From contig JASCOF010000007.1 of assembly GCA_029960065.1 (NCBI GenBank), positions 228,789 through 292,788 of the forward strand: a stretch of DNA of 64,000 nt, in the 5' to 3' direction. A program made the position numbers and the translations under genes. The notes below the pieces were generated by a model that had not been told where the DNA came from, did no database searches, and saw only the letters and a list, made by a program, of their open reading frames with translations. Position 1 is the first letter of the stretch. Every line of letters starts with the position of its first letter. The stretch is from Flavobacteriaceae bacterium PS02336. GTDB taxonomy: Bacteria; Bacteroidota; Bacteroidia; Flavobacteriales; Flavobacteriaceae. This document shows positions 1 through 9,134 of this stretch, piece after piece.

Positions 1-1635
1 TTTAGCTGTCCAAATTACCTGAGGTACTAAATCTGCAAGCTGACGAAATTTTTCCTCGCTGTCTTTAATAATTTGCTGTACCTCTTTTTGAGAAGTAATA
101 TCACCCGCTGCACCAAACCACTCAATAATATTATTTTGATCGTCTACTATTGGTATTGCTCTTGAAAATGTCCAGCCTAAAGTACCATTTGGTCTTAAGG
201 CTCGATGTTCCATCTCGAATATTTTCTTATTTGAAATAGCATCAGCAATAAGTCTTAAGGCTTTTGGCTGATCTTCTATATAAATAAACTTATCGATCCA
301 GTTAAAAATTGGTTCGCCTTCCTCAGAAAGTAAATCCACTCCTTCCAGATTACGCATTATGGTCCAATCAGCATTCATTCGAAAAACAAAATCGGACGAA
401 GCATTAACCAGAACACGGAAACGATTTTCGCTTTCCTCCATTTTTTTACGTGCCACGACCTGTTCTGTAACATCGACTGCTACCTGAATCATTCCTGTTA
501 TTTTACCGCTTTCAATTAAAGGACGATAAGCAAGATTATAATAGTAATCACGCATTACTCCTGTCCTATTGTGCTGCACTAAAACTTCACTTTGATCAAA
601 AGGAATTCCTTCATTATAAACATTTTGAACCTGAGTCCAAACATACTGTCCTTTTAATTCAGGCAGAACGTCTATCAATGGCATTCCAACAATTTCTTCT
701 CCGCGCCCAATCATGGCGAGCATATGTTTATTGATTTGCTTAATAACCAGATCGTCTCCCATCAATACTAATGTTGGAGACGGCGTTTGGTCAATCATCG
801 ATTTTAAAGTTGCCTCGCTTTCTTCAATTTTTTTTGTTGCTAAAAACTGCTGTTCTTGTGCTTGTTTTATCTCTGTAATATCGCGTGTAGTTCCTGCAAC
901 AGCTTCTACTTCGCCTTCTTCATTAAAAACAGGTGCAAAAATATAGTCGTAAATTCTAGTGCCTAATTCGGCATGCGGAAAAGAGACTGTGCCTCGAATT
1001 GTTTTCTTGGAAGCAACTACTTCGTCAATTTCCCTTTCATGCATTGCGGCATGCCATTCTTCATATCCATTATCTCTCAATCCTTTTCCTATGGCATCTT
1101 CCGCAGATTTTCCCCACATCGAAAGGAGTGCTTTATTGGCATAAGTAAATTTATACGAAAGATCAAAAACATATACCAGATCTGGAGTTGTATTGGTAAT
1201 CGAATGGTAAAATCTGGTTTGTTTTTCTGCCGTTTGTAAAGCTTTTTTTAAAGCCAGTTCTTTCTTTTTTCTTTTTGTAACGTCTTCTGTAGTAACAATC
1301 AATAATCCGCCTTGTTTAACGATTACAAATCTGAACCAATATTTCAAACCATCTGCAAGAAATCTAGATTCAAAATCAGATGTTATACCCGTCTGGACAA
1401 CAGCTATAACTCTTTCAAGAATTCCGTTATCTTTTATTTCCGGAAAAATTTCTGTGTAAAGCCTTTCTTTATAATTTAAATCGCTCAGCTGCTTTAAAGC
1501 ATAAGAATTTAGAAACAATATTGAAAAATCATTTACTTCTCCTTCATTATTATAAATAGGTTTGATTACGGCAATACCATTGGCTATTGAGTCAAAAATG
1601 GTTTGAAATAAATCTTGGTTTTCTGTTAACTCCAT
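1..1635 (-). CDS. Multi-PAS sensor protein, probably histidine kinase (3' end outside window)
   Basis: The reading frame is open from an ATG at 1633-1635 to the window edge, so about 545 N-terminal residues are visible. They contain four complete PAS/PAC-like units and the start of a fifth. Units are joined by short linkers of the kind DVTEQVVARKKMEESENRF and DITEIKQAQEQQ, the usual signalling-helix junctions between tandem PAS domains. No signal peptide or membrane segment is visible, so sensing is probably cytoplasmic. The HisKA and ATPase domains expected of this family would lie beyond base 1. Linker style matches the complete kinase at 45757-49776. Without the C-terminus, a histidine kinase is the most likely call, and a diguanylate cyclase or regulator is not excluded. 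Confidence 0.85.
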   Translation of the reverse strand, partial: MELTENQDLFQTIFDSIANGIAVIKPIYNNEGEVNDFSILFLNSYALKQLSDLNYKERLYTEIFPEIKDNGILERVIAVVQTGITSDFESRFLADGLKYWFRFVIVKQGGLLIVTTEDVTKRKKKELALKKALQTAEKQTRFYHSITNTTPDLVYVFDLSYKFTYANKALLSMWGKSAEDAIGKGLRDNGYEEWHAAMHEREIDEVVASKKTIRGTVSFPHAELGTRIYDYIFAPVFNEEGEVEAVAGTTRDITEIKQAQEQQFLATKKIEESEATLKSMIDQTPSPTLVLMGDDLVIKQINKHMLAMIGRGEEIVGMPLIDVLPELKGQYVWTQVQNVYNEGIPFDQSEVLVQHNRTGVMRDYYYNLAYRPLIESGKITGMIQVAVDVTEQVVARKKMEESENRFRVLVNASSDFVFRMNADWTIMRNLEGVDLLSEEGEPIFNWIDKFIYIEDQPKALRLIADAISNKKIFEMEHRALRPNGTLGWTFSRAIPIVDDQNNIIEWFGAAGDITSQKEVQQIIKDSEEKFRQLADLVPQVIWTAK

Positions 1636-1834
1636 TGTTTCACTTAATGTATACCGTTAGTTTTAATCACCTAGCAAAACGTCATGACTTTTTATTTCAA
1701 TTGTTTCAGATAGTGAAATAGAGACACTCACTTGTTTTTGTAAAAGCTAATATAATTAATTTTATTACATGAATAAATTATTTACTACTAGATTCAAAAC
1801 CATAATTGGGATTCAATTTTGTTATAAAAGCTGA

Positions 1835-2614
1835 TTATTTTTGAGGAAGCAGCGCATCTAAATCTGATAAAGTGTAAAACTTAAGATCATTTAGTTTCAT
1901 GTATTTACAGATAAACTCTAAAGTCTCAATTTTAGTCTGATAATTCTCTGTTACCTCTTTAACAGTTTTATGACTGCACAAAATCAATATTTTGTTGTGT
2001 TTTTTAGCATAATCCAATAATTCTAAGAGATATGGAATACTAAAATGAATATGACTGTTGTCAATATCAAAAGCAAAAACAATTTTTGAATTATTAAAAT
2101 AACTATCTTGTTTTTCTGGCATTTCACCTCCAAATGCCCTTCCTCTAATGATATTAAATTTTTCTGACAAAGCTTTATCCAATTCCTGAGATCTTTCGCC
2201 GTAGGGGTATGCGAAAGAAGTAACTTTAAAACCTTTCTTTTTCATGGAAACAATCATCGGGTTTATTTCTTGTTCCATATAAGATTCTATTCCGTTTTGC
2301 TGCACAAATTTTACTGCATTGTAATGATGGTATCCATGGCCTGCAATTTCGTGTCCATACTTTTGCATTTGGAGAAGCTTTTTAATTTCCGGCGCTCCAA
2401 TAGAATCTATTCTGCAGACATTAAAAGTAGCTCTCCAATTGTATTTTTTTAAAACACTATCGGCTTCAGCCCATTCATCGACATAAGCATCATCAAAAGA
2501 TAAAATTACTCCCGCTTTATAAGGTTTTGATTTTGGTTTTTCCTTTTTCGTTTCGCAGGAAAAAAAGGTTAAGAACATTAAAAACAACATTGCCTTGATA
2601 AAAAATATCTTCAT
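1835..2614 (-). CDS. Polysaccharide deacetylase family lipoprotein
   Basis: NodB-type carbohydrate esterase 4 protein of about 259 residues. The N-terminus starting at 2614 is a typical lipoprotein signal (MKIFFIKAMLFLMFLTFFSC) with lipobox FFSC. A longer frame to 2725 adds 37 residues before this signal, which argues against the upstream start. Motif 1 (LSFDDAY) and motif 2 (GHEIAGHGYHH, an HxxxH-like zinc site) are present, followed by FAYPYGERS as motif 3. The expected role is metal-dependent N- or O-deacetylation of a cell-surface polysaccharide or peptidoglycan, anchored in a membrane. It is transcribed away from the divergent two-component genes at 2832. The substrate cannot be told from sequence. 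Confidence 0.88.
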   Translation of the reverse strand: MKIFFIKAMLFLMFLTFFSCETKKEKPKSKPYKAGVILSFDDAYVDEWAEADSVLKKYNWRATFNVCRIDSIGAPEIKKLLQMQKYGHEIAGHGYHHYNAVKFVQQNGIESYMEQEINPMIVSMKKKGFKVTSFAYPYGERSQELDKALSEKFNIIRGRAFGGEMPEKQDSYFNNSKIVFAFDIDNSHIHFSIPYLLELLDYAKKHNKILILCSHKTVKEVTENYQTKIETLEFICKYMKLNDLKFYTLSDLDALLPQK

Positions 2615-2831
2615 AAAGTGCTTAATTAAAATGAAACTTGAAATGTACTTTTGCAGCATAGAACATCTCAAATATAAAAACTTTTGAGATCTTTTACCGG
2701 CACTTTTCCATTTAATTAAGAACAATAATTCATTCTATTTTTTTCTCTTAAATAATAGACTTTTAATTACTTTTATCACCTTAAATGATCATTTGCTTTT
2801 ATCATATTTCATTTAGCAACACTATTCATCT

Positions 2832-3524
2832 ATGAATAAAGTATTATTAGTAGAAGACGACCCAAGAGTTGCTTCTTTTATTTTAAGAGGTCTTGAGGAA
2901 CATCTTTATCAAGTTAAAGCTGTTTCTAAAGGCTTTGACGCAATTAATGCAGTAACCGAAAATGATTTTGATATTATCATTCTCGATATTATGCTTCCTG
3001 ATATTACCGGTTTTGAGGTTTGTGAAGTTTTAAGAAACAGAAAAATAATAGTTCCAATACTTATTCTTAGTGCACTAGACACACCGCAGGAAAAGATTAA
3101 AGGATTACAAGCCGGAGCAGATGATTATTTGGCAAAACCTTTTCTTTTTGAAGAACTTTTGGCTAGAATTAATGCGCAGCTTCGTCGAGCGGAATTCAGC
3201 AGCGGTATTATAGATTTTCAGTCTTATTCTGGAATCGAAATCAATATGAAAGAACAAAGCGCTTCAAGAGATGGAAAAGAATTAAATCTTTCTTCAAGAG
3301 AGCTTAAGCTTTTGATTTTCTTTATGAAAAACAGAGAAAAAGCGCTTTCCAGAATTGCAATTGCAGAAGCTGTTTGGAATCTCGATTTGGATATGAACAC
3401 TAATACTGTTGATGTCTATATAAACTATTTAAGAAATAAAGTAGACAAAAACTTTTCTGAACCGTTAATTCATACTGTAAAAGGAACTGGGTATATGCTA
3501 AAAAAGAAGTCTCATGAATCTTAA
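2832..3524 (+). CDS. OmpR/PhoB-family response regulator
   Basis: 230-residue two-domain regulator. The receiver domain (about 1-120) has the acidic pair E8-D9-D10, phospho-acceptor D52 (IIILDIMLP), switch residue S80 and K102 in the AKPF motif. A winged-helix trans_reg_C domain follows from about 130 to the end (GKELNLSSRELKLL, ending VKGTGYML). The stop codon overlaps the start of the histidine kinase gene by 11 bp, so the two are co-translated partners. It belongs to the RprY/CpxR-like group common in Bacteroidetes. Direct repeats upstream of the TonB receptor gene at 5182 are a plausible target. Confidence 0.95.
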   Translation: MNKVLLVEDDPRVASFILRGLEEHLYQVKAVSKGFDAINAVTENDFDIIILDIMLPDITGFEVCEVLRNRKIIVPILILSALDTPQEKIKGLQAGADDYLAKPFLFEELLARINAQLRRAEFSSGIIDFQSYSGIEINMKEQSASRDGKELNLSSRELKLLIFFMKNREKALSRIAIAEAVWNLDLDMNTNTVDVYINYLRNKVDKNFSEPLIHTVKGTGYMLKKKSHES

Positions 3525-4881
3525 GAATAAATTAGCGGTAAATTCTACACTGCTGTTTGCTTTTATTGTCGGACTTGTTTTGATTGGATCTTTTTTACTT
3601 TTTAAAAACCATCGAAAGGATCTTTATTATGAAAGATTGGAAGACAGCGCCTTAATTACTGCCTTTTTCTACTTTGAAAAAGATGAAATTAGTAAAGTTG
3701 ACAGCGTTAGTTATGAGGAAATAGAAACACAGTACAATAAAATAACCAACCAGTCCATTAGAATTTATAATGCAAAAACAAAAAAAATATATTTGCATGA
3801 TGATGTCCCGCTTAAATTAAGTGACCGAGAATTAAAGGCCATTGCAAAAGATCGAATATTATATTTCACAAAAGACACTCGCCAGTTTACAGGTCTGTAT
3901 TACAAAGACAATCAAGGAGATTTTATTATTGTTGTCTCAGGAGTTGATGATGTGGGAAATCTACAAATCGAAAGGCTGGCTATTGTATTTATAATCTTTT
4001 ATCTGGCAGGAATTGCACTTAATTATCTTCTAGGAAGATTTTTATCAAGGCAAACTTTTAGACCTTTTGAAGATGTTATTTCAAAAGTAAATACGATTAC
4101 GACAGAAAATCTTCATTCGAGACTTGAAATGCCCACAGCCAGTGGAAAAGACGAGATAAAAGAACTTATCACTACTTTTAATTATCTTTTAGAAAGGCTG
4201 GAAAGCGGTGTTACTATTCAGAAAAATTTCATTAAAAACACCTCTCATGAACTAAAAACACCTCTTACTATTATTATTGGTGATATCGAAGTTGCATTAC
4301 AGCATTCAAGAACTAACGAACAATATGAAGAGATTCTAAAATCTCTTAGAAAAGATACACTTCATTTAAAATATACTTTAGACGGATTACTTATTCTTTC
4401 CGGGCTCGAACTTACAGAACAGCATCAAATGGAAAACATTAGAATTGATGAAATTTTGTGGAGTATACTTGAAAAGAAAGCAATAGAATATCCAAAGGTC
4501 AGAGTAAATCTGAATTTGGATTCCATTATAAATAATGAAGATTTATTATCTGTAAATGCTAACAGACACATGATTTTTATTGCACTTTATAATATTATAG
4601 ACAATGCGATTAAATTTTCTTTTCCTTTACCAGTTAGTGTTACTGCATTAGAACATAAAGGAAAACTGCTTCTAGAAATTAGAGATCAAGGAACAGGAAT
4701 CGATAAAAAAGACATCGAATCTATTTTTGATTTATTTTTTAGAAGTGATCGTACCAGACATATTCAAGGACAAGGATTGGGCCTTTTTATTACTATGCAG
4801 ATATTAAAACGTCATAATATTACTTTAACCGTAGATTCTGAGGTTGAAAAAGGCACTGTTTTTTCTCTTCTATTTTCTTAA
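3514..4881 (+). CDS. Membrane sensor histidine kinase, partner of the OmpR-type regulator
   Basis: 455 residues with two membrane segments: about 8-28 (LLFAFIVGLVLIGSFLLF) and about 152-172 (LAIVFIIFYLAGIALNYL). They enclose a periplasmic sensor loop of roughly 120 residues. A HAMP-like linker is followed by HisKA with the H-box FIKNTSHELKTPL, then HATPase_c with N-box NIIDNAIKF, G1 DQGTGI and G2 GQGLGLFIT. All catalytic boxes are intact. The gene overlaps the response regulator by 11 bp. The sensed signal is unknown. The next gene downstream, a TonB receptor, suggests control of nutrient uptake or of the envelope. Confidence 0.95.
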   Translation: MNLKNKLAVNSTLLFAFIVGLVLIGSFLLFKNHRKDLYYERLEDSALITAFFYFEKDEISKVDSVSYEEIETQYNKITNQSIRIYNAKTKKIYLHDDVPLKLSDRELKAIAKDRILYFTKDTRQFTGLYYKDNQGDFIIVVSGVDDVGNLQIERLAIVFIIFYLAGIALNYLLGRFLSRQTFRPFEDVISKVNTITTENLHSRLEMPTASGKDEIKELITTFNYLLERLESGVTIQKNFIKNTSHELKTPLTIIIGDIEVALQHSRTNEQYEEILKSLRKDTLHLKYTLDGLLILSGLELTEQHQMENIRIDEILWSILEKKAIEYPKVRVNLNLDSIINNEDLLSVNANRHMIFIALYNIIDNAIKFSFPLPVSVTALEHKGKLLLEIRDQGTGIDKKDIESIFDLFFRSDRTRHIQGQGLGLFITMQILKRHNITLTVDSEVEKGTVFSLLFS

Positions 4882-4956
4882 ACTTCTAGATAAAAACCAG
4901 CACTTTTTTATTCTTTTAAAATTTTGTTTTTTACGTTTGATAACACTGGCTTAATA

Positions 4957-5000
4957 CTCTAATCTATCTCTAATCTACTTTAAATCTAAGTCTAATCCCT
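4957..5000 (+). promoter_or_regulatory. Four 11-bp direct repeats upstream of the TonB receptor gene
   Basis: Units are CTCTAATCTAT (4957-4967), CTCTAATCTAC (4968-4978), TTTAAATCTAA (4979-4989) and GTCTAATCCCT (4990-5000). The first two share 10 of 11 bases and the last two are degenerate. OmpR/PhoB-type regulators bind direct repeats with about 11-bp spacing, and such a regulator lies just upstream. The repeats sit about 180 bp before the ATG at 5182. In the rest of the 300-bp gap I found no convincing TAnnTTTG box. Confidence 0.5.
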
Positions 5001-5181
5001 TATTTAATACACTTTAACATAAAGTTGTTGATTTTAAAGCTATAGCCGTTTATTTATAAAATAACATCTTGGTTATCTTAATTTAACAAAGAATTGTTTT
5101 TTGATTTTTCGTTAACATTAGCCTTAAATCGAATCGAAGTAAAGAGATTTTATTTGTCGTGAATAAAAACTAATAAACAAC

Positions 5182-8100
5182 ATGACAAAACTAAGACTCT
5201 TTTTTTCGGCTTTAATGCTCCTTACTATAGGAAACATTTTTGCCCAAATTACAACCTCCTCTTTATCAGCCAGAGTTAACGATGGAACAAGCCCGCTTGA
5301 TGGTGCTGAAGTAACTTTAACTCATTTGCCTACCAATGCTGTTTACAAAGCTGTGACAGACAAACAAGGACGCTTTAGCTTCGAAAACTTAAATGCCGGC
5401 GGTCCTTACGAATTAGAAATCAAAAGTTCATCTACAAAAGATTATTCAAATGCACAAATTCATTTAGCATTAGGCGACAATGATTTACCAACAATTGCAG
5501 TAAGCAAATCAGATAATAATGTACTGGAAGAGGTAGTGATCACAAGTTCTAAACCTTCTTCTAAAAATAATGGTACCAATATTAGCGAAAAACAAGTAAA
5601 CGGACTTCCATTAATCAACCGCGGAATTCAAGATGTTACTAAATTGGTTCCTCAAAGTTCCAACAACTCTTTTGCAGGAACCAATTTCAGATATAATAAC
5701 GTAACTATTGACGGTTCTATAAACAATGATGCTATTGGTTTCAGCCCCTCTTTAGGAGGACAATCAGGAACTTCTGGTATGCCTGGAAGCAGCACGCGTT
5801 CTAACTCTATCAGTCTAGATGCAATTCAGGATATTCAGGTTTACATTGCTCCCTATGATATTAAATTAGGTAACTTTTTAGGAGGAAGCGTAAATGCTGT
5901 AACAAGAAGCGGTACAAATACGGTGACTGGATCTATTTACAGCTACGGAAGAAGTGCAGCTATTACGGGTCCTAACAATGCTGGTGATGGTTCTAAAATG
6001 CCAAGCGCTTTTGGAGATTATCAAATCGGATTTAGAGTGGGACTTCCAATTGTAAAAGACAAATTGTTCTTCTTTACCAATATGGAATATGCAGAAAGAA
6101 CAGATCCTATTTTTTATAATGCAGGACAAACCGATGCAAACGGAAAATTAACTTCTTTAGTGGATAACGCTACAGCAGAACAAATTTCTAATTTCGTTAA
6201 AACCAACTACGGGTTCGATCCAGGAACTTATGGTGCATACAATAACTTCTCTAAAAGCCAGAAATTCTTCAATAAATTAGATTGGAAAATTAATGACAAA
6301 CACTCTCTTTCATTACGAAATAATACGGTTATTTCTCAAGCAACAAATCTAGAGCGTGATGCCGCAAACTTTAGATTTTCAGGAATGGACTTTACACAGA
6401 AAAATCAAGCCATCAGTACTGTTTTAGAATTAAAAAGCCATTTTAACAGCCAGTGGTCAAACTCGTTCATTGCAAGTTATTCAGCAATAAAAGATTATCG
6501 TGATCCAAAATCAAACAATGTTATGTTTCCTCAGGCAGAAATTGGTTACAATGGCGGAACTATTTTCTTAGGAAATGATCGTGAAGCAACGGTTTTCAAT
6601 ATGAAACAAAATACAACTGAAATCACTGATAACCTAACTTACAAAACAGGAAACCATACTTTATTGTTTGGAACGCACAACGAATTCTACGATATTAACT
6701 ACGGATTTGTAAATGCTCTTAACGGAAGAATCTCTTATAAATCTCTAGCGGATTTCTACAATAAATTACCAACCAGAGTACGCGGTACTTATCCGTTTGA
6801 TGGTTCTTCAAGAGATGAAATTTTTAATAATCCTTATGCACAATTTAATGTAAACCTTTACAGTGCTTATGTACAGGATGAAATTAGAATTGGAAGCAAA
6901 TTAAAAGTGACTCCAGGTGTTAGAGTTGATTATACAGATATGCCGACTAAACCAAAATTAAGTGCACAGGTTCAAAATTCTCCTGCAGATCCAAATTATG
7001 GTACAACTTATACTTATACACCATTAAGCCAAATCAAAAACAACTTTTTTGGTACCGCTTTAGTTTCTCCAAGAATCGGATTTACATATAACGTTGACGA
7101 AGATAAAACTCTTGTTTTAAGAGGTGGATCTGGAGTATTTACTGGTAGAGTTCCTTTTGCATGGTTAGGATATGCATATTATAATGACGGTGTAGGTTAC
7201 GGAAGTTACGACAAAAACAACCTTACAGCAGCGCAAGTTGCTGCAGCTGGCGATCCTCTAACTCAAAACGGATTAAATGGATATCACGATGCAACTCCAA
7301 AAGTTCAAGCCGATTTAATTGATAATAAATTTAAAATGCCAGCTGTTTTAAGAAACTCGCTTGCAATAGACAAAATCATCAACGGATATAAATTTACGAC
7401 TGAAGGAATGTACACAAAAGTAATTCGTGATTTAGAATTTCAGCAGGTAAATAAAACGGATAACCCAACTTATTTCTCTTACGATACAAATCATCAGATG
7501 CCAATTTATGCAGCCAATATCAATTCAGCTTTTTCAAATGCTTATTTATTGTCAAATACAAACAAAGGATACCGTTACAGCATCACTGAAATGATTTCAA
7601 AAACTTATGATTTTGGTCTTAACTTTATGGTCGCTTACACATATGGAGATTCTAAAGACGTTACAAACGGAATTCGTAACTCTATGGAAAGTAACTTCCA
7701 AATGAACCAGTCGTTGACTCCAAATGATCCTCAATTGGCAACTTCAAACTTCAACATCAAACACAGAATTGTATCTAATGTTGGATATGCTGTAAAACTG
7801 GCTGATAATAATACTTTCTCTGCGAATGTTTATTTCAATGCACAATCAGGAAATCCATTTTCTTGGGGATTTGTAAACTCTACCATTGCAGGAACAGGAC
7901 AAGCAGCAGGATTAGCTTATATCTTTAAAGATGCTGCTGAAGCGGCAAAATATATCGGAGTGAATGCTGCGGGAGTTCCTTCAGCAACAGCTGCACAGCA
8001 AGTGGCAGATTACGAAGCATTCATTAATGGAAATGATTATTTAAAAAGCAGAAGAGGAACATTCACGCAGAGAAATGGTGATACAACTCCATGGAACATT

Positions 8101-8397
8101 CAAGCTGATTTAAAATTAATGGACGAAATTAAAGTGACTAAAGTAGGAACTTTCCAAATTTCATTCAGCATGGCAAATATTGGAAACCTTATCAATAAAG
8201 ATTGGGGAAGAAGTTATTTTGTTCCAAATACTTATAATTCAACAGCAAGTATTGGTTTAACTAAATCAGGAAACTTAGGCGGAGTTGCAACAGGCGATCC
8301 AACTTACACGTTCCAAAAACCAACTGCTACACCTTATACCATAGATCAGTTCGCTTCAAGATTCCAAGGACAGCTTGGTTTAAGATACTCGTTCTAA
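5182..8397 (+). CDS. TonB-dependent receptor with carboxypeptidase-like regulatory domain (Oar-like)
   Basis: 1071-residue outer-membrane protein. A Sec signal peptide (1-21, ending NIFAQ) is followed by a carboxypeptidase-regulatory-like beta-sandwich (about 25-100; DKQGRFSFENLNAGGPYEL). A plug region comes next (about 110-240, including GGSVNAVTRSGTN), then a long beta-barrel ending in aromatic GLRYSF. This order and length match Oar-like receptors of Bacteroidetes, distinct from SusC-type receptors, and there is no SusD partner next to it. It is expected to transport a large substrate across the outer membrane with energy from TonB/ExbBD. The substrate is unknown. The adjacent two-component system and direct repeats suggest its control. 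Confidence 0.93.
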   Translation: MTKLRLFFSALMLLTIGNIFAQITTSSLSARVNDGTSPLDGAEVTLTHLPTNAVYKAVTDKQGRFSFENLNAGGPYELEIKSSSTKDYSNAQIHLALGDNDLPTIAVSKSDNNVLEEVVITSSKPSSKNNGTNISEKQVNGLPLINRGIQDVTKLVPQSSNNSFAGTNFRYNNVTIDGSINNDAIGFSPSLGGQSGTSGMPGSSTRSNSISLDAIQDIQVYIAPYDIKLGNFLGGSVNAVTRSGTNTVTGSIYSYGRSAAITGPNNAGDGSKMPSAFGDYQIGFRVGLPIVKDKLFFFTNMEYAERTDPIFYNAGQTDANGKLTSLVDNATAEQISNFVKTNYGFDPGTYGAYNNFSKSQKFFNKLDWKINDKHSLSLRNNTVISQATNLERDAANFRFSGMDFTQKNQAISTVLELKSHFNSQWSNSFIASYSAIKDYRDPKSNNVMFPQAEIGYNGGTIFLGNDREATVFNMKQNTTEITDNLTYKTGNHTLLFGTHNEFYDINYGFVNALNGRISYKSLADFYNKLPTRVRGTYPFDGSSRDEIFNNPYAQFNVNLYSAYVQDEIRIGSKLKVTPGVRVDYTDMPTKPKLSAQVQNSPADPNYGTTYTYTPLSQIKNNFFGTALVSPRIGFTYNVDEDKTLVLRGGSGVFTGRVPFAWLGYAYYNDGVGYGSYDKNNLTAAQVAAAGDPLTQNGLNGYHDATPKVQADLIDNKFKMPAVLRNSLAIDKIINGYKFTTEGMYTKVIRDLEFQQVNKTDNPTYFSYDTNHQMPIYAANINSAFSNAYLLSNTNKGYRYSITEMISKTYDFGLNFMVAYTYGDSKDVTNGIRNSMESNFQMNQSLTPNDPQLATSNFNIKHRIVSNVGYAVKLADNNTFSANVYFNAQSGNPFSWGFVNSTIAGTGQAAGLAYIFKDAAEAAKYIGVNAAGVPSATAAQQVADYEAFINGNDYLKSRRGTFTQRNGDTTPWNIQADLKLMDEIKVTKVGTFQISFSMANIGNLINKDWGRSYFVPNTYNSTASIGLTKSGNLGGVATGDPTYTFQKPTATPYTIDQFASRFQGQLGLRYSF

Positions 8398-8423
8398 AGA
8401 TTGTTTGTGTTTATTTTTTGATT

Positions 8424-8460
8424 ATCTCCCAGTTATCCTTTAAATAACTGGGAGATTTTT
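8424..8460 (+). terminator. Intrinsic terminator after the Oar-like receptor gene
   Basis: Perfect 13-bp stem: 8424-8436 (atctcccagttat) pairs with 8444-8456 around a 7-nt loop, followed by a T run. Confidence 0.9.
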
Positions 8461-8464
8461 CATT

Positions 8465-8541
8465 ATTCTATATTCTACATTCTACATTCTATATTCTACA
8501 TTCTATATTCTACATTCTTTCATCTTTCATCTTTCATCTTT
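8465..8541. repeat. Eleven-unit 7-bp tandem repeat array
   Basis: Consecutive heptamers ATTCTAT/ATTCTAC (seven units, 8465-8513), ATTCTTT, then three CATCTTT units to 8541. The period is exactly 7 bp while the sequence drifts. The array runs over the stop codon and last codon of the cupin gene, whose stop is at 8534-8536. Two further 7-bp-periodic loci occur in the window (22902-23099 and 25893-25972). Confidence 0.85.
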
Positions 8542-9010
8542 CACTCTTCACCCCATCCAATAAAACCGCCAACTGAATACAAGGCAGATCAGAACGGTTG
8601 CTCCACGCATGATTGGTTCCTCTTTGAATTACAATATCGCCGGCCTGCAGTAAAGTTTCTTCTTCCTCTACAATTAGATAAATTTCACCCGCCAGAATCA
8701 CGATATAATCCAAAGTATCCGTCTGATGCATTAACGGATGAGGCTGGCCTTCTGGGGCTTTAATTCCTAAATCTTTATCGGGCGGAATTTGTACATAACG
8801 AAAGTAACTTCCGTTTTTTGGTGTATTTGGAAAAGCAGTATTTTCGATTTTCTTTTCTTCAAATTTTGCTGGAGTACTGTCTGTTGACCAAATATCTGAA
8901 ATAATTAATCCAGGAAAATGTTCCGAAACATTGGTTACTATCTCATCTTGTTCAATTATTGATTTTCCATTTCGTAAACCTGTTACGATTCTTCTTGGAA
9001 TTGTTCTCAT
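8534..9010 (-). CDS. Cupin domain protein
   Basis: 158 residues with one C-terminal cupin barrel. Cupin motif 2 is clear (GDIVIQRGTNHAWSN). Motif 1 is looser (HQTDTLDYIVILAGEI), with potential metal ligands His, Asp and Glu. The N-terminal 60 residues resemble small cytosolic cupins annotated as dioxygenase-like or sugar-binding, but the activity cannot be assigned. There is no signal peptide. It lies downstream of the class V aminotransferase on the same strand, separated by that gene's terminator, so it may be transcribed separately. Its 3' end lies inside the 7-bp repeat array. Confidence 0.85.
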   Translation of the reverse strand: MRTIPRRIVTGLRNGKSIIEQDEIVTNVSEHFPGLIISDIWSTDSTPAKFEEKKIENTAFPNTPKNGSYFRYVQIPPDKDLGIKAPEGQPHPLMHQTDTLDYIVILAGEIYLIVEEEETLLQAGDIVIQRGTNHAWSNRSDLPCIQLAVLLDGVKSER

Positions 9011-9031
9011 ATTTTAATTTGTAATTTTCAG

Positions 9032-9055
9032 AAACCTGACAGGTTTTAAAAACCT
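9032..9055. repeat. Overlapping short palindromes upstream of the cupin gene
   Basis: AAACCTGACAGGTTT (9032-9046) overlaps AGGTTTTAAAAACCT (9041-9055), so alternative hairpins are possible. The same word family (aaacct / aggttt) recurs in the terminator at 9097-9128. I know this as a common dispersed motif in flavobacterial intergenic DNA. It could be a repeat or a terminator remnant. Confidence 0.45.
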
Positions 9056-9090
9056 TTGAGCTTTAATTTATATATTATAAACTATTAAAA

Positions 9091-9128
9091 AGTAAAAAAC
9101 CTAACAGATTTTGAAACCCGTTAGGTTT
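9091..9128 (-). terminator. Probable terminator of the aminotransferase gene
   Basis: Inverted repeat aaacctaac (9097-9105) and gttaggttt (9120-9128) with a 14-nt loop. Read on the minus strand it is followed by TTTTTTAC. It lies 7 bp beyond the stop codon at 9135. Confidence 0.7.
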
Positions 9129-9134
9129 AACTAA

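Noticed and set aside
2615..2725. Extended N-terminus of the deacetylase gene
   Set aside because: It adds 37 residues before a perfect lipoprotein signal. The ATG at 2614 is a better start.
8465..8541. CRISPR-like array
   Set aside because: The unit is 7 bp with no spacers, and no cas genes are present in the window.
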